Positions 24,239-31,965 of a DNA stretch of 64,000 nucleotides are shown piece after piece. This DNA is from Flavobacteriaceae bacterium (GTDB taxonomy: Bacteria; Bacteroidota; Bacteroidia; Flavobacteriales; Flavobacteriaceae), in the NCBI GenBank assembly GCA_004762155.1, contig SIHP01000014.1:62001-126000 (forward strand). Reading direction: 5' to 3'. Each line of letters begins with the position of its first letter. Positions within the stretch are counted from its first letter, which is position 1. Both the position numbers and the translations under genes were made by a program. The notes beneath the pieces were generated by a model, which was given only the letters and a program-made list of their open reading frames with translations, was not told the DNA's origin and did no database searches.

Positions 24239-25615
24239 TTAAGATGTAAAATACGTTGAAGCTTCTGGTAAAGTAAAAACTGAATTTACGATAGCCGCAG
24301 CTACATTGCTACCACCTCTGTTTCCTTCTATAATTACCCAATCGGTGGTGTTAATTTGCGATAATTGTTCTTTTGATTCTAATACATTTACAAAGCCAAC
24401 AGGTACACCAACAATTCCAACAGGCTTAAATGAAGTGTTACCTCTTAATTGTTCTACAATTTCAAATAGGGCAGTAGGTGCATTACCTATAACATATAAA
24501 GCATTTGGGTGTTTTTCTATAGCTTTTCTAATTCCTGCTTGAGAACGTGTAATATTTGCTGATTTCGCTAATTCTTGCGCATCTTCATCATTTAATAAAC
24601 AGTGAATTTGATTTCCATATTCCGAAATAAAAGCTTTTGTAATTCCTGCTTTTACCATCGTAACGTCGGTAACAATTTCGCCACCATTTTTAAGATGATG
24701 ATACCAGTTTTCAATCGCTTTTGACGTTGCTGAATAATGATTATAATCCTCTAAAATTCCTGTGGTATGAATCACTCTTGTCATTGCCCATTTATCAGCA
24801 ATAGAAAAAGGTAAATCGATAATATGTTCGGTAACAATTCTAAAACTCTCTTGCTGAATTTCTTTACCTGTATGTGGTTTTCTGTTGAGGTATCCACGTG
24901 GTGTTACTAAGTAATCTTTAAAACGATAGGTTTGTGAATTCCCAATCATCACCAAACAAAACATATCTACATCTTCTGGATTAAATTCTCCTAACGTAGT
25001 AATTTTAAGTTCTTCTTCTGGACGTGTTACGTGTCTTATAATGGCAACTGGTGTAGCAGGAGAACGCTCTGCTAAAAATATTTTTTGCAACCTTCCTAAT
25101 TGCCAATGTCTTTTTTTACTTTTTGGATTGTACAAGCTTGTAACAAAATCTCCCATTGCCGCAGCTTTAATACGTTGCTCAATTTTGTTCCAAGGAGTCA
25201 TTAAATCCGACAATGAAATACAACAAAAATCGTGACCCAATGGCGCACCTAATTTACTTCCTGCAGCTAAAAATGCAGAAACACCTGGTAGGGTTTCTAA
25301 TTCAATATCAGTATGATTATCTTTAGAAACTATTTCGTAAACAATAGCAGCCATTGCATAAATACTGGCATCACCAGAACCAATAACTACTACATATTTA
25401 TTTTCTTTAGCTTTTTCAACAGCTTTATGCGCTCTTGCTTCTTCTTTACCTAAAGGCATTGAAATAAGTTCAGCATCCTCTTTAAAAAGTGATGCTCCAA
25501 ATTGAAAATAATAGTCGTAACCAATAACTACATCTGCCTTTTGTAAAGCATTTTTAACTACGGGCAACATATAATCGATATCTCCAGGTCCTAAACCTGC
25601 TACTGTTATTTTCAT
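24239..25615 (-). CDS. cobJ-cobH: CobJ–CobH fusion: precorrin-3B C17-methyltransferase and precorrin-8X methylmutase
   Basis: 458 residues. Residues 1-~245 are a CobJ/CbiH methylase ('VAGLGPGDIDYM', 'VIGSGDASIYAMA', 'TSLYNPKSKKRHWQL'), responsible for C17 methylation and ring contraction. Residues ~250-458 are CobH/CbiC, the C11-to-C12 methyl shift enzyme, with the catalytic His283 in 'TRVIHTTG' and the C-terminal 'GNRGGSNVAAAIVNS'. The two activities are not consecutive in the pathway. It overlaps cobI by 4 bp. Confidence 0.94.
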   Translation of the reverse strand: MKITVAGLGPGDIDYMLPVVKNALQKADVVIGYDYYFQFGASLFKEDAELISMPLGKEEARAHKAVEKAKENKYVVVIGSGDASIYAMAAIVYEIVSKDNHTDIELETLPGVSAFLAAGSKLGAPLGHDFCCISLSDLMTPWNKIEQRIKAAAMGDFVTSLYNPKSKKRHWQLGRLQKIFLAERSPATPVAIIRHVTRPEEELKITTLGEFNPEDVDMFCLVMIGNSQTYRFKDYLVTPRGYLNRKPHTGKEIQQESFRIVTEHIIDLPFSIADKWAMTRVIHTTGILEDYNHYSATSKAIENWYHHLKNGGEIVTDVTMVKAGITKAFISEYGNQIHCLLNDEDAQELAKSANITRSQAGIRKAIEKHPNALYVIGNAPTALFEIVEQLRGNTSFKPVGIVGVPVGFVNVLESKEQLSQINTTDWVIIEGNRGGSNVAAAIVNSVFTLPEASTYFTS

Positions 25616-26322
25616 TGGTTGATTTTTTTAATAATAAGAAGAGAAAAATAAGGTGTTTCTCTTTGGTTTGCCGTTGCCCAACTAGTAGAGATAAATTGTT
25701 TATCGGTTCCTAAACGTTCAGCATAGGTAATGCTATGTTTTGTTTCGTCAATTACTGAAGTGATAATGTCAACAACTGATATGATTTTCATCAATACCAC
25801 AGTTTCAAAATTATCAAGTGCTTCTTGCAATTCTTCTTTGGTTTGTATACGTGGAATAATGCTTACTTTTTCGTTTTGTAAACACAAAGGTATTTTGATT
25901 TCAGCGGCTAAATGTAGGTAAGAACTAATACCTGGAATTAATTGAATATCTAATTTATGCGCTTGTATTTTTTCTAATAGATAAGAGAATGAACTAAACG
26001 TACTAATATCACCTTCGCTAACAATAGCGATTGATAAACCGTTGTTGCAATCAACTAATATTTGCTGAAAGGTAGTTTCGTAAATTTCTTTGGCTTGCAC
26101 ACGACCTAAATCCATTTTTAAATAGAAACCTTGTAATTTTTCTTCATCTAAATCATATTGATTTAAAATGGACAAAGAATAACTCGATTTTCTACCATCT
26201 TTAAATAAAGAACCTGGGTAATATATTTTATCTGCTTTTTGTAATGTTTTTAAACCTTTTAGCGTAATTAAATCTGCATCACCAGGCCCTAAGGAAACAC
26301 CATAAATTTTTCCTGTTATCAT
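25612..26322 (-). CDS. cobI: Precorrin-2 / cobalt-factor II C20-methyltransferase
   Basis: 236 residues. 'GVSLGPGDADLITLKGLKTLQKADKIYYPG' covers residues ~8-37 and is the CobI/CbiL form of the tetrapyrrole-methylase start; 'VSEGDISTFSSFSYL' is the second glycine-rich block. It catalyses the first committed methylation after cobalt insertion by CbiX, whose gene overlaps it by 4 bp. Whether it prefers cobalt-free or cobalt-bound substrate cannot be read from sequence. Confidence 0.93.
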   Translation of the reverse strand: MITGKIYGVSLGPGDADLITLKGLKTLQKADKIYYPGSLFKDGRKSSYSLSILNQYDLDEEKLQGFYLKMDLGRVQAKEIYETTFQQILVDCNNGLSIAIVSEGDISTFSSFSYLLEKIQAHKLDIQLIPGISSYLHLAAEIKIPLCLQNEKVSIIPRIQTKEELQEALDNFETVVLMKIISVVDIITSVIDETKHSITYAERLGTDKQFISTSWATANQRETPYFSLLIIKKINQ

Positions 26323-27257
26323 ATCCCTAACATCTTTTTAATTTTGCTTCCTAAACTGTTTTGTTTCTGGTCAGGTTTTTCATCTTCTTCAAATAAAATT
26401 CCTTTTACGTTAAGGTGATGTCCCATTTGCTCTTTTCCTTGGTCTTCTTCAAAACCAATTACTTGTTTACGGTATTTACACAACTGACAATTCATATTGG
26501 CAATTCCGTTTTTAGCTTCGTGTAAACGCTCATCAAAAGCTTGTAGAATTAATTCATCAGCTCCAAAAGGGTCGGTATACACATATTCTAAATCAGATTC
26601 AGCATCCATTGCAGAAACTGTGGTATAAATACGTTCTAATAAAACACCTGTAAAAAAGAAAAAAGGAATAACGATAGTTCGTTTGAAACCTAATTTTTCA
26701 ACCAATTGTAAACTTTCATCAATTTTAGGATATGCCGTTCCACTATAGGCTGTGGTTGCGAAACCAAATCCCATTCCGTCCCAAAGCATACTCGTTAATT
26801 TGGCAACATCGCTATTGGCATCTGGGTCTGTAGTTCCTCTACCAACCACCACCAGGCACGTATCTTTTCTATCTACTTTAGGTAAGTTTTTTTCTGTTTC
26901 TTCAATACGTTTTAACGATAAATCCAATAAAAAAGAACTCACACCAATATGTTTCCCCATAGAAATGGTTAAATCATCGTGATACCCTTGTAAGGTATTT
27001 AGCTCATACGGAATGTCGTTTTTAGCGTGTGAACCCGCAAATAAAATAACAGGTAATGCGTAAATTTTACGAATACCGTTTGCATACATACGTTCTACCG
27101 CAGCTTCATAGGTAGGATGATTGAATTCTAAAAATCCGTAATCAACTTCATATTTATCTTGGTAACGTTCTTTAAGAATGGCTACTAATCGCTTAAACGA
27201 TTTTACACCAGCTTCTCTTCGCGTACCGTGTCCACATAATAAAATTCCTTCCTTCAT
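26319..27257 (-). CDS. cbiX: Sirohydrochlorin cobaltochelatase CbiX (long form) with MxCxxC motif
   Basis: 312 residues, two chelatase half-domains. The first begins 'GILLCGHGTRREAG' with the metal-site histidine His10 and includes 'VILFAGSHAKNDIP'; the second includes 'VVVGRGTTDPDANSDV'. The C-terminal tail contains MNCQLC (residues 255-260), the MxCxxC motif that in long CbiX proteins has been linked to a [4Fe-4S] cluster. CbiX inserts Co(II) into sirohydrochlorin, i.e. early cobalt insertion. The tail after the motif is charged rather than His-rich. Adjacent to the SDR gene upstream (0 bp). Confidence 0.92.
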   Translation of the reverse strand: MKEGILLCGHGTRREAGVKSFKRLVAILKERYQDKYEVDYGFLEFNHPTYEAAVERMYANGIRKIYALPVILFAGSHAKNDIPYELNTLQGYHDDLTISMGKHIGVSSFLLDLSLKRIEETEKNLPKVDRKDTCLVVVGRGTTDPDANSDVAKLTSMLWDGMGFGFATTAYSGTAYPKIDESLQLVEKLGFKRTIVIPFFFFTGVLLERIYTTVSAMDAESDLEYVYTDPFGADELILQAFDERLHEAKNGIANMNCQLCKYRKQVIGFEEDQGKEQMGHHLNVKGILFEEDEKPDQKQNSLGSKIKKMLGI

Positions 27258-28100
27258 TTACGATTGATTTTTAAGTAAAGGTTCTTTTGAGAAAATCCAT
27301 TCAGGATTTGAAAACTCATATTCAAAATTTAATAGTGACTTTGATTTCGAATTATCTACTATTTTATAGTGTTCTTCTTTTTGAGTACCAAAAACAGGAA
27401 GAGGTAAGTTTAATCGTACGGCAGCATTTTCATAAAAATCTTTTCGCTTTGGATGCACATCAGCACAGCCATTAATAGTTTCACCAAAACAGTCTCGTTC
27501 TAAAATAGTTTCAATTAAACCAACACAATCTTTTTGATGTATTAGGTTTATAGGTACGTTCGGATTTTTTAATTGTTTTTTATTGGTTAAAAATCTACCT
27601 GGATGACGTTTTGGTCCAATTAAACCAGCCAAACGTAAAATAGTTAGGTTGCTACCAAAATAGTCTCTAAGTAATTGTTCTGCTTTTACCAAACCAATAC
27701 CAGATGCTTTTTCTGGTACACAGTTTACAGTTTCATTAATAAGCGCATTCGTATTTTGATATACGGATGTAGAACTTACAAAAATAACCTTTGTAGTCTT
27801 TGATGTTTGTTTTATGATTTGTGCTATTTGCAGGGGATGTATGGTTTCAATATTATCAATTCGTTTTGGTGGAAAGTTGATAATCAAAATGTTAGATTGA
27901 TGTATAAAAGCCTCCCAATCACCAATAATGTTATCCGTTTCAACTTTTATTCTACATACCTGAAAAGGGTGTTTAGATAAGGTTTCTAGCTTATCTAAAG
28001 TTGTAGTTGTGCCACTAATTGTATACCCATTTTGTTGAAGTTGTAAAGCCAATGGAACTCCCAGCCAACCTAATCCTATTATAGAAATTTTTGTATTCAT
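27258..28100 (-). CDS. SDR-like NAD(P)-dependent epimerase/dehydratase-family protein
   Basis: 280 residues. An N-terminal Rossmann fold 'ISIIGLGWLGVPLALQLQ' binds NAD(P); 'VIFVSSTSVYQ' and 'RLAGLIGPKRHPGRFL' match atypical SDR proteins (YeeZ-like), which often lack the full YxxxK pair; here Ser-Thr-Ser-Val-Tyr is present, but the lysine is not at the classical spacing. It lies between the ferredoxin-like gene and cbiX with 0-3 bp spacing, so it is certainly in the B12 operon. None of the known corrin steps is missing, so its job is unassigned: redox, metal-factor or side-chain repair are possible (inference). Confidence 0.75.
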   Translation of the reverse strand: MNTKISIIGLGWLGVPLALQLQQNGYTISGTTTTLDKLETLSKHPFQVCRIKVETDNIIGDWEAFIHQSNILIINFPPKRIDNIETIHPLQIAQIIKQTSKTTKVIFVSSTSVYQNTNALINETVNCVPEKASGIGLVKAEQLLRDYFGSNLTILRLAGLIGPKRHPGRFLTNKKQLKNPNVPINLIHQKDCVGLIETILERDCFGETINGCADVHPKRKDFYENAAVRLNLPLPVFGTQKEEHYKIVDNSKSKSLLNFEYEFSNPEWIFSKEPLLKNQS

Positions 28101-28103
28101 AAC

Positions 28104-28904
28104 TTATATTACGTCTAGCTTAGTGTTCAGTAACTGAATAGAGGTGCAATATTCCCAAACTTTATTATCTATAGAATCAAATATTATTTTACCTATTAGT
28201 TTTCCAAATTTATTTTTGAATCGAATACCAGTTTGTTGTGTTTCTTTTTGATAAAAATACTCAGTACTCGATATTTTAGATTGTTGTAACTCTTTATTTT
28301 CTTTTGGTACTGAGGCAATAGTCAATTCAATAGTATCTCTTCTGGTAGTTAATTCTAAAGTGTGTGTATTGGAATAATCTACAGAGATTATGTCTTTAAA
28401 TTGAATAGGAGTTTTATTAATCAAATTAAGTATTACTCCTTCAGCGTTTTCAAAAAGGAATAAGAATAAAGGATATAGATATTGGTCAGAACTAAATCCT
28501 TTTGTAATAAAACATTCACCCAATTCTTCATCATTTTTTAATTCAAAAGGTTTGGGTTTAAAAGGAGCTAATTCTTTGGTAGATGTCATTTGTTCCCATC
28601 CTTTTTGATATAATAAATCAGCTTCAACAGGTTGGTTATTTTCAATATGACTTTTTACAATAGGAATAATTTTTTCAGGAGTTAATTCTTTGTACCAATA
28701 TTCATTTGAATTTACAATACAAGTAGGTGCATCTTCACATCTTCCATTACATCTGGTTTTAATTGTATGCGTGGTATTCCAAAGTCCATTATTGCGTAAA
28801 TAAGCTCTTGCTGTTCTTACAACTTGTTCACTGCCTTTTTTTTGACAAGAACCCCCATCGCAAAATAAAAAAGTATGTGTTGTTTTAGAAATGTCTTTAC
28901 CCAT
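28104..28904 (-). CDS. Thioredoxin-like [2Fe-2S] ferredoxin-domain protein (CbiW-like role?)
   Basis: 266 residues. Residues ~10-95 form a thioredoxin-like [2Fe-2S] ferredoxin: CDGGSC (Cys15, Cys20) and RCNGRCEDAPTC (Cys52, Cys56, Cys62). Residues ~110-266 are a second domain that I do not recognise by motif; it may be a HugZ/HutX-like heme- or tetrapyrrole-binding domain (weak inference). Ferredoxin-like proteins (CbiW) occur in the cobI operons of aerobic Bacillus that use the early-cobalt route, so electron supply to a corrin-ring enzyme is plausible here. Located 2 bp downstream of the TonB-dependent receptor gene. Confidence 0.75.
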   Translation of the reverse strand: MGKDISKTTHTFLFCDGGSCQKKGSEQVVRTARAYLRNNGLWNTTHTIKTRCNGRCEDAPTCIVNSNEYWYKELTPEKIIPIVKSHIENNQPVEADLLYQKGWEQMTSTKELAPFKPKPFELKNDEELGECFITKGFSSDQYLYPLFLFLFENAEGVILNLINKTPIQFKDIISVDYSNTHTLELTTRRDTIELTIASVPKENKELQQSKISSTEYFYQKETQQTGIRFKNKFGKLIGKIIFDSIDNKVWEYCTSIQLLNTKLDVI

Positions 28905-28906
28905 TG

Positions 28907-31144
28907 TTAAAAGATATATGTTAAACTTAGTTTAGCTAAAAATGGAGTTCCTGGAGTGAAATGTATATCATCTACAGGTTGTAGCTCTCCTTGTAATTGA
29001 GAAGAATCATAAAAAACAGCTTCTCTCCAATTGGTATCAAATAGATTCTCTATTGATAATCCTATCTTATATTTTGAAGTTTCATAATTAATAACGGCAT
29101 CAGTAATAAAATATGATTGTCCGATTATAGATGCATCTTCTATTAAAGGACGTTCACCTAAATATCGGTAACGTAAAGAAGCTTTAATTCCGTTTTGTAA
29201 ACGCAAAGTAGCACCACCAGTAGAAGTAAATCTTGGAGCAGTTGGAATTTTATTTTCATTTTGAGGAGCATCTAATAATGTTCCGTAACTATAATTTAAA
29301 TCGGTGTCTAACCAAAAATAAGGCAGCGGTTGATATCTTAAAGAAACTTCACTACCTATACGTTTAGATCTTCCTTTGTTTTCAAATTCAAAACCATCAG
29401 ATAAAAAAACAAACTCAGCATCGCTTTGTAAATAATAACCGGCAATGTTACCAATAAACTTTTTACCAACTTTAAATTCAGTACCAAGGTCGTAACCAAT
29501 TGCTTTAGGCAACGGATTTGTGGTTTTATCAGTAACAGCAGCATTGGTATAATTAGAATGAAAACCAGAACTAGCTTTTGCATAAAACTGAATATTTGCT
29601 GTAGCATCAAAATACAAACTCAACTTAGGACTTAATCTAAAAGAGGTGGTATTTCCTTCTTGTGGATTTGGTGAAATTTCAGTAGAATTAAAATTGAAAA
29701 AATTAGCTCTAAGTCCAGCTAAAACTGTTAGTTTAGAAGAGATTTGTAGACGCTCTTTAATGAAAGCAGCATAATTAGTTTCTTTAAACTCAAATTTATT
29801 TACAGCGTTTAAATATGTTCTCCCAACAGTGTTGTTTAAACTTATAAAGTTATGATGATGTTCTGCTGACCAACCAAAAGTTGTTGTACTATTAGGAATT
29901 TCTAAAAAGTTCTGTATTTCAATATTTCCTTTGTAAGTAAAAATATCTCTGTCTTCTTCTTGGTGAATCATATCTCCATTAACAGGATCGTTTTGGAAGA
30001 AAGAAAAGTTGGAGTATAAATTAAAGATATTGGAAACATAATACAATTGATTAGTAAGCTTTGTATTATTATTTAATGTTGAGTTTAACTGTACATTGGC
30101 GTGTATTCTTTTAGTATCTCCACCTTCTTGGTCATCAATGGCACCAAATCTTGTGATAAGTCCATTTTTTACTGCACGTAAAGGAATTTGACCTGAAGCA
30201 TTCCAGTTACTATGAAAAGTAGAAAGCGATGTTTTTAATTCATGATTATTAGTAAGGTCAATACTATATTTCGTGAAAGTATTTAAACGTCTTAGATTTT
30301 GATTGCTTTCAAAAAAACTTTTGTTGTAAGTTCCTTCAATAGCAATATAGGCACTTTCATTGTTTTTCTTTACCAAAGAAATCATAGCTAATGCTCTTGC
30401 AAAATCATATTGTCCGTATTCTAATTTAATAAGGTTGTTATCTAAATTATCTTTTGAAGTAAATTTAGCAGCACCAGAAACAGCAAAATTACCTAAAGAA
30501 GCTTCGTGTGGTCCTTTATAATAATCAGCATTATTAATAGTTTCGGGAATTAGAAAATGTAAATCGGCATATCCCTGTCCATGTGCATGTGAGCTTAGGT
30601 TAATACCAATATCATCAACTAAAACAGCAAAATCGGTTCCGTGGTCATTATCAAAACCTCTTAAAAATATTTGTTCTGCTTTTCCACCACCAGCATGTTG
30701 TGCAATAAATAAACCAGGGACAGCCCTTAGATAATCTTGAGAATTATTTATTGGTCGTAATTCTAATGATATTTTAGAAACTTTTTGAACGCCTAATTTT
30801 TTTTCATTTTTGGCGCTAATAATAATTTCAGAAAGTAACGTAGCTTCTTTTTCTAATTGAACACTTAGGTTATCTGTTTCCTTTGTTATGGTTATTATTC
30901 TGTCAATATATCCTTCTAAAGAAAAGACTAATTGTAAAGTTGTTTTTTCTAGGTTAATTGAAAAAAAACCAGCACTATTTGTAGTAGCTAATACTTTGTT
31001 TTCAGTTGTTAAAATACGAACTTTAGAAACTTCTAATTGAGTTTCAATATCAGTTACTTTACCTGAAATTTTTTTTGTTTGTGAGAATATGGATAGCGAA
31101 AAAAACACTGTCCATACGCTGCATAAAATCAATTTTTTGTACAC
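28907..31144 (-). CDS. TonB-dependent outer-membrane receptor, cobalamin-riboswitch controlled
   Basis: 745 residues from a GTG start (in-frame stop just upstream, no ATG available). Signal peptide, then a carboxypeptidase-regulatory-like domain (residues ~22-95: 'KKISGKVTDIETQLEVSKV'), plug domain ('LRAVPGLFIAQHAGGGKAEQIFLRGFDNDHGTDF'-type block near 138-170) and a 22-strand-type barrel ending 'KLSLTYIF'. The plug histidines (NDHGTDF, SSHAHGQGYAD) resemble metal- or metallophore-type receptors. The cobalamin riboswitch directly upstream and the downstream B12 genes make corrinoid or cobalt uptake likely; which of the two is open. Confidence 0.9.
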   Translation of the reverse strand: MYKKLILCSVWTVFFSLSIFSQTKKISGKVTDIETQLEVSKVRILTTENKVLATTNSAGFFSINLEKTTLQLVFSLEGYIDRIITITKETDNLSVQLEKEATLLSEIIISAKNEKKLGVQKVSKISLELRPINNSQDYLRAVPGLFIAQHAGGGKAEQIFLRGFDNDHGTDFAVLVDDIGINLSSHAHGQGYADLHFLIPETINNADYYKGPHEASLGNFAVSGAAKFTSKDNLDNNLIKLEYGQYDFARALAMISLVKKNNESAYIAIEGTYNKSFFESNQNLRRLNTFTKYSIDLTNNHELKTSLSTFHSNWNASGQIPLRAVKNGLITRFGAIDDQEGGDTKRIHANVQLNSTLNNNTKLTNQLYYVSNIFNLYSNFSFFQNDPVNGDMIHQEEDRDIFTYKGNIEIQNFLEIPNSTTTFGWSAEHHHNFISLNNTVGRTYLNAVNKFEFKETNYAAFIKERLQISSKLTVLAGLRANFFNFNSTEISPNPQEGNTTSFRLSPKLSLYFDATANIQFYAKASSGFHSNYTNAAVTDKTTNPLPKAIGYDLGTEFKVGKKFIGNIAGYYLQSDAEFVFLSDGFEFENKGRSKRIGSEVSLRYQPLPYFWLDTDLNYSYGTLLDAPQNENKIPTAPRFTSTGGATLRLQNGIKASLRYRYLGERPLIEDASIIGQSYFITDAVINYETSKYKIGLSIENLFDTNWREAVFYDSSQLQGELQPVDDIHFTPGTPFLAKLSLTYIF

Positions 31145-31198
31145 TTAAAAATGATGTTAAGCAGGAAAGGAAAGAAAATATGAAAAAACACAATTTTC

Positions 31199-31219
31199 TA
31201 ACTCTTTACCCGAGAGTTA
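31199..31219 (-). promoter_or_regulatory. Hairpin in the riboswitch expression platform
   Basis: TAACTCT (31199-31205) and AGAGTTA (31213-31219) form a 7-bp stem with a 7-base loop between the riboswitch aptamer and the GTG start. On the minus strand it is followed after about ten bases by TGTTTTTTC, so it could be a weak attenuator, or a switch helix acting on translation. Not a classical terminator. Confidence 0.4.
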
Positions 31220-31240
31220 CTATTATAAATTATTATCATA

Positions 31241-31372
31241 GTGGCAGGTCTCCTGACTCAACTCAATATTCATCTACCTTCCCATAGTTTAGCTACAGTG
31301 GTTTTTATTAATGAATACTTTTAAGTTTTACAGTTGCGGGAACAGTTTTGGAATTACACCAAATTCCCTTTT
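31241..31372 (-). promoter_or_regulatory. Cobalamin riboswitch
   Basis: Read on the minus strand, the conserved parts appear in order: GGGAATTTGGTGTAATTCC at the 5' side, CCCGCAACTGTAA (the B12-box neighbour; 31329-31341), CCACTGTAGC, GGGAAGG, and GTCAGGAGACCTGCCAC (31241-31257), the highly conserved 3' block. It lies about 100 bp upstream of the TonB-dependent receptor start. Adenosylcobalamin or another cobalamin would repress the receptor and, through the long co-directional run, the B12 biosynthesis genes down to cobN. Confidence 0.95.
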
Positions 31373-31408
31373 AATTTTTACGAAAACGTAAAAAACCATT
31401 TGATATGG

Positions 31409-31416
31409 CAAATCTA
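31409..31416 (-). promoter_or_regulatory. Candidate -7 box for the riboswitch transcript
   Basis: Minus-strand TAGATTTG fits the Bacteroidota -7 consensus TAnnTTTG and lies ~40 bp upstream of the riboswitch, overlapping the stop codon of the preceding ATPase gene. I see no convincing TTG -33 element at the right spacing, so this is tentative. Confidence 0.3.
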
Positions 31417-31965
31417 ATGTTTTTTCATGGATAAACTAACAGATAATTTACTTAGCACAAGTTTATATCTTTCTGAAAGCTTCGTTTTTGGAAGTATTAT
31501 TATTTCAAATCCCTTATTTTTATAGAGTTCTAAAAGGGATTTTTCTAACTTTAAACAATAATCAAACTCTTGAAGTCTTTGTTCGTCTTGGCAATAAATA
31601 TCAAACCATGTAGGCGTAAAAAAAACTTCTTTATGATAGGTTTCTAAATACGGAAAAGTTTTTAGGTAATTAGGGATAGGTCTGTTTTCTACCGTTAAAT
31701 AAGCTTCTAAATCTAATAAAGATCTGTCGCAAATTATAGTATTAGTATTCAATAGTTCTTTTGTTGTAGCATTGAAAACAAGATTTGTAAACCTACAGAT
31801 GTCTTCCCAAGGGGTTCCGTTTCTATTGTTTTTTTGCTCATCGATAATAACTTTTCTTGAAATTTCATCCATGCAAGGAATAGTTTCTTTCAGAAGATTA
31901 ATTAGTGTAGTTTTTCCAGTACCAGGAGCTCCTGTAATAATATACTTTTTTTGAAGGTTATGCAT
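31414..31965 (-). CDS. Small P-loop ATPase/kinase-like protein in the cbiB operon
   Basis: 183 residues. Walker A 'GAPGTGKTTL' at residues 12-21, a 'CDRSLLDLEAYL' block typical of AAA_28/NadR-type nucleotide kinases, and 'LPKTKLSERYKLVL' at the C-terminal end. It overlaps cbiB by 8 bp, so it is the last gene of the cbiP-cobD-cbiB operon. Kinases of this fold phosphorylate small molecules or nucleotides. No L-threonine kinase of the PduX (GHMP) type is visible in the window, and this protein is a candidate for making threonine phosphate for the aminotransferase next door; that is inference only. Confidence 0.75.
   Translation of the reverse strand: MHNLQKKYIITGAPGTGKTTLINLLKETIPCMDEISRKVIIDEQKNNRNGTPWEDICRFTNLVFNATTKELLNTNTIICDRSLLDLEAYLTVENRPIPNYLKTFPYLETYHKEVFFTPTWFDIYCQDEQRLQEFDYCLKLEKSLLELYKNKGFEIIILPKTKLSERYKLVLSKLSVSLSMKKH

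Noticed and set aside
31375-31394. TTTTTACG/CGTAAAAA hairpin next to the riboswitch as a terminator
   Set aside because: Only two G-C pairs in an 8-bp stem and no distinct T run after it on the relevant strand; too weak to call.
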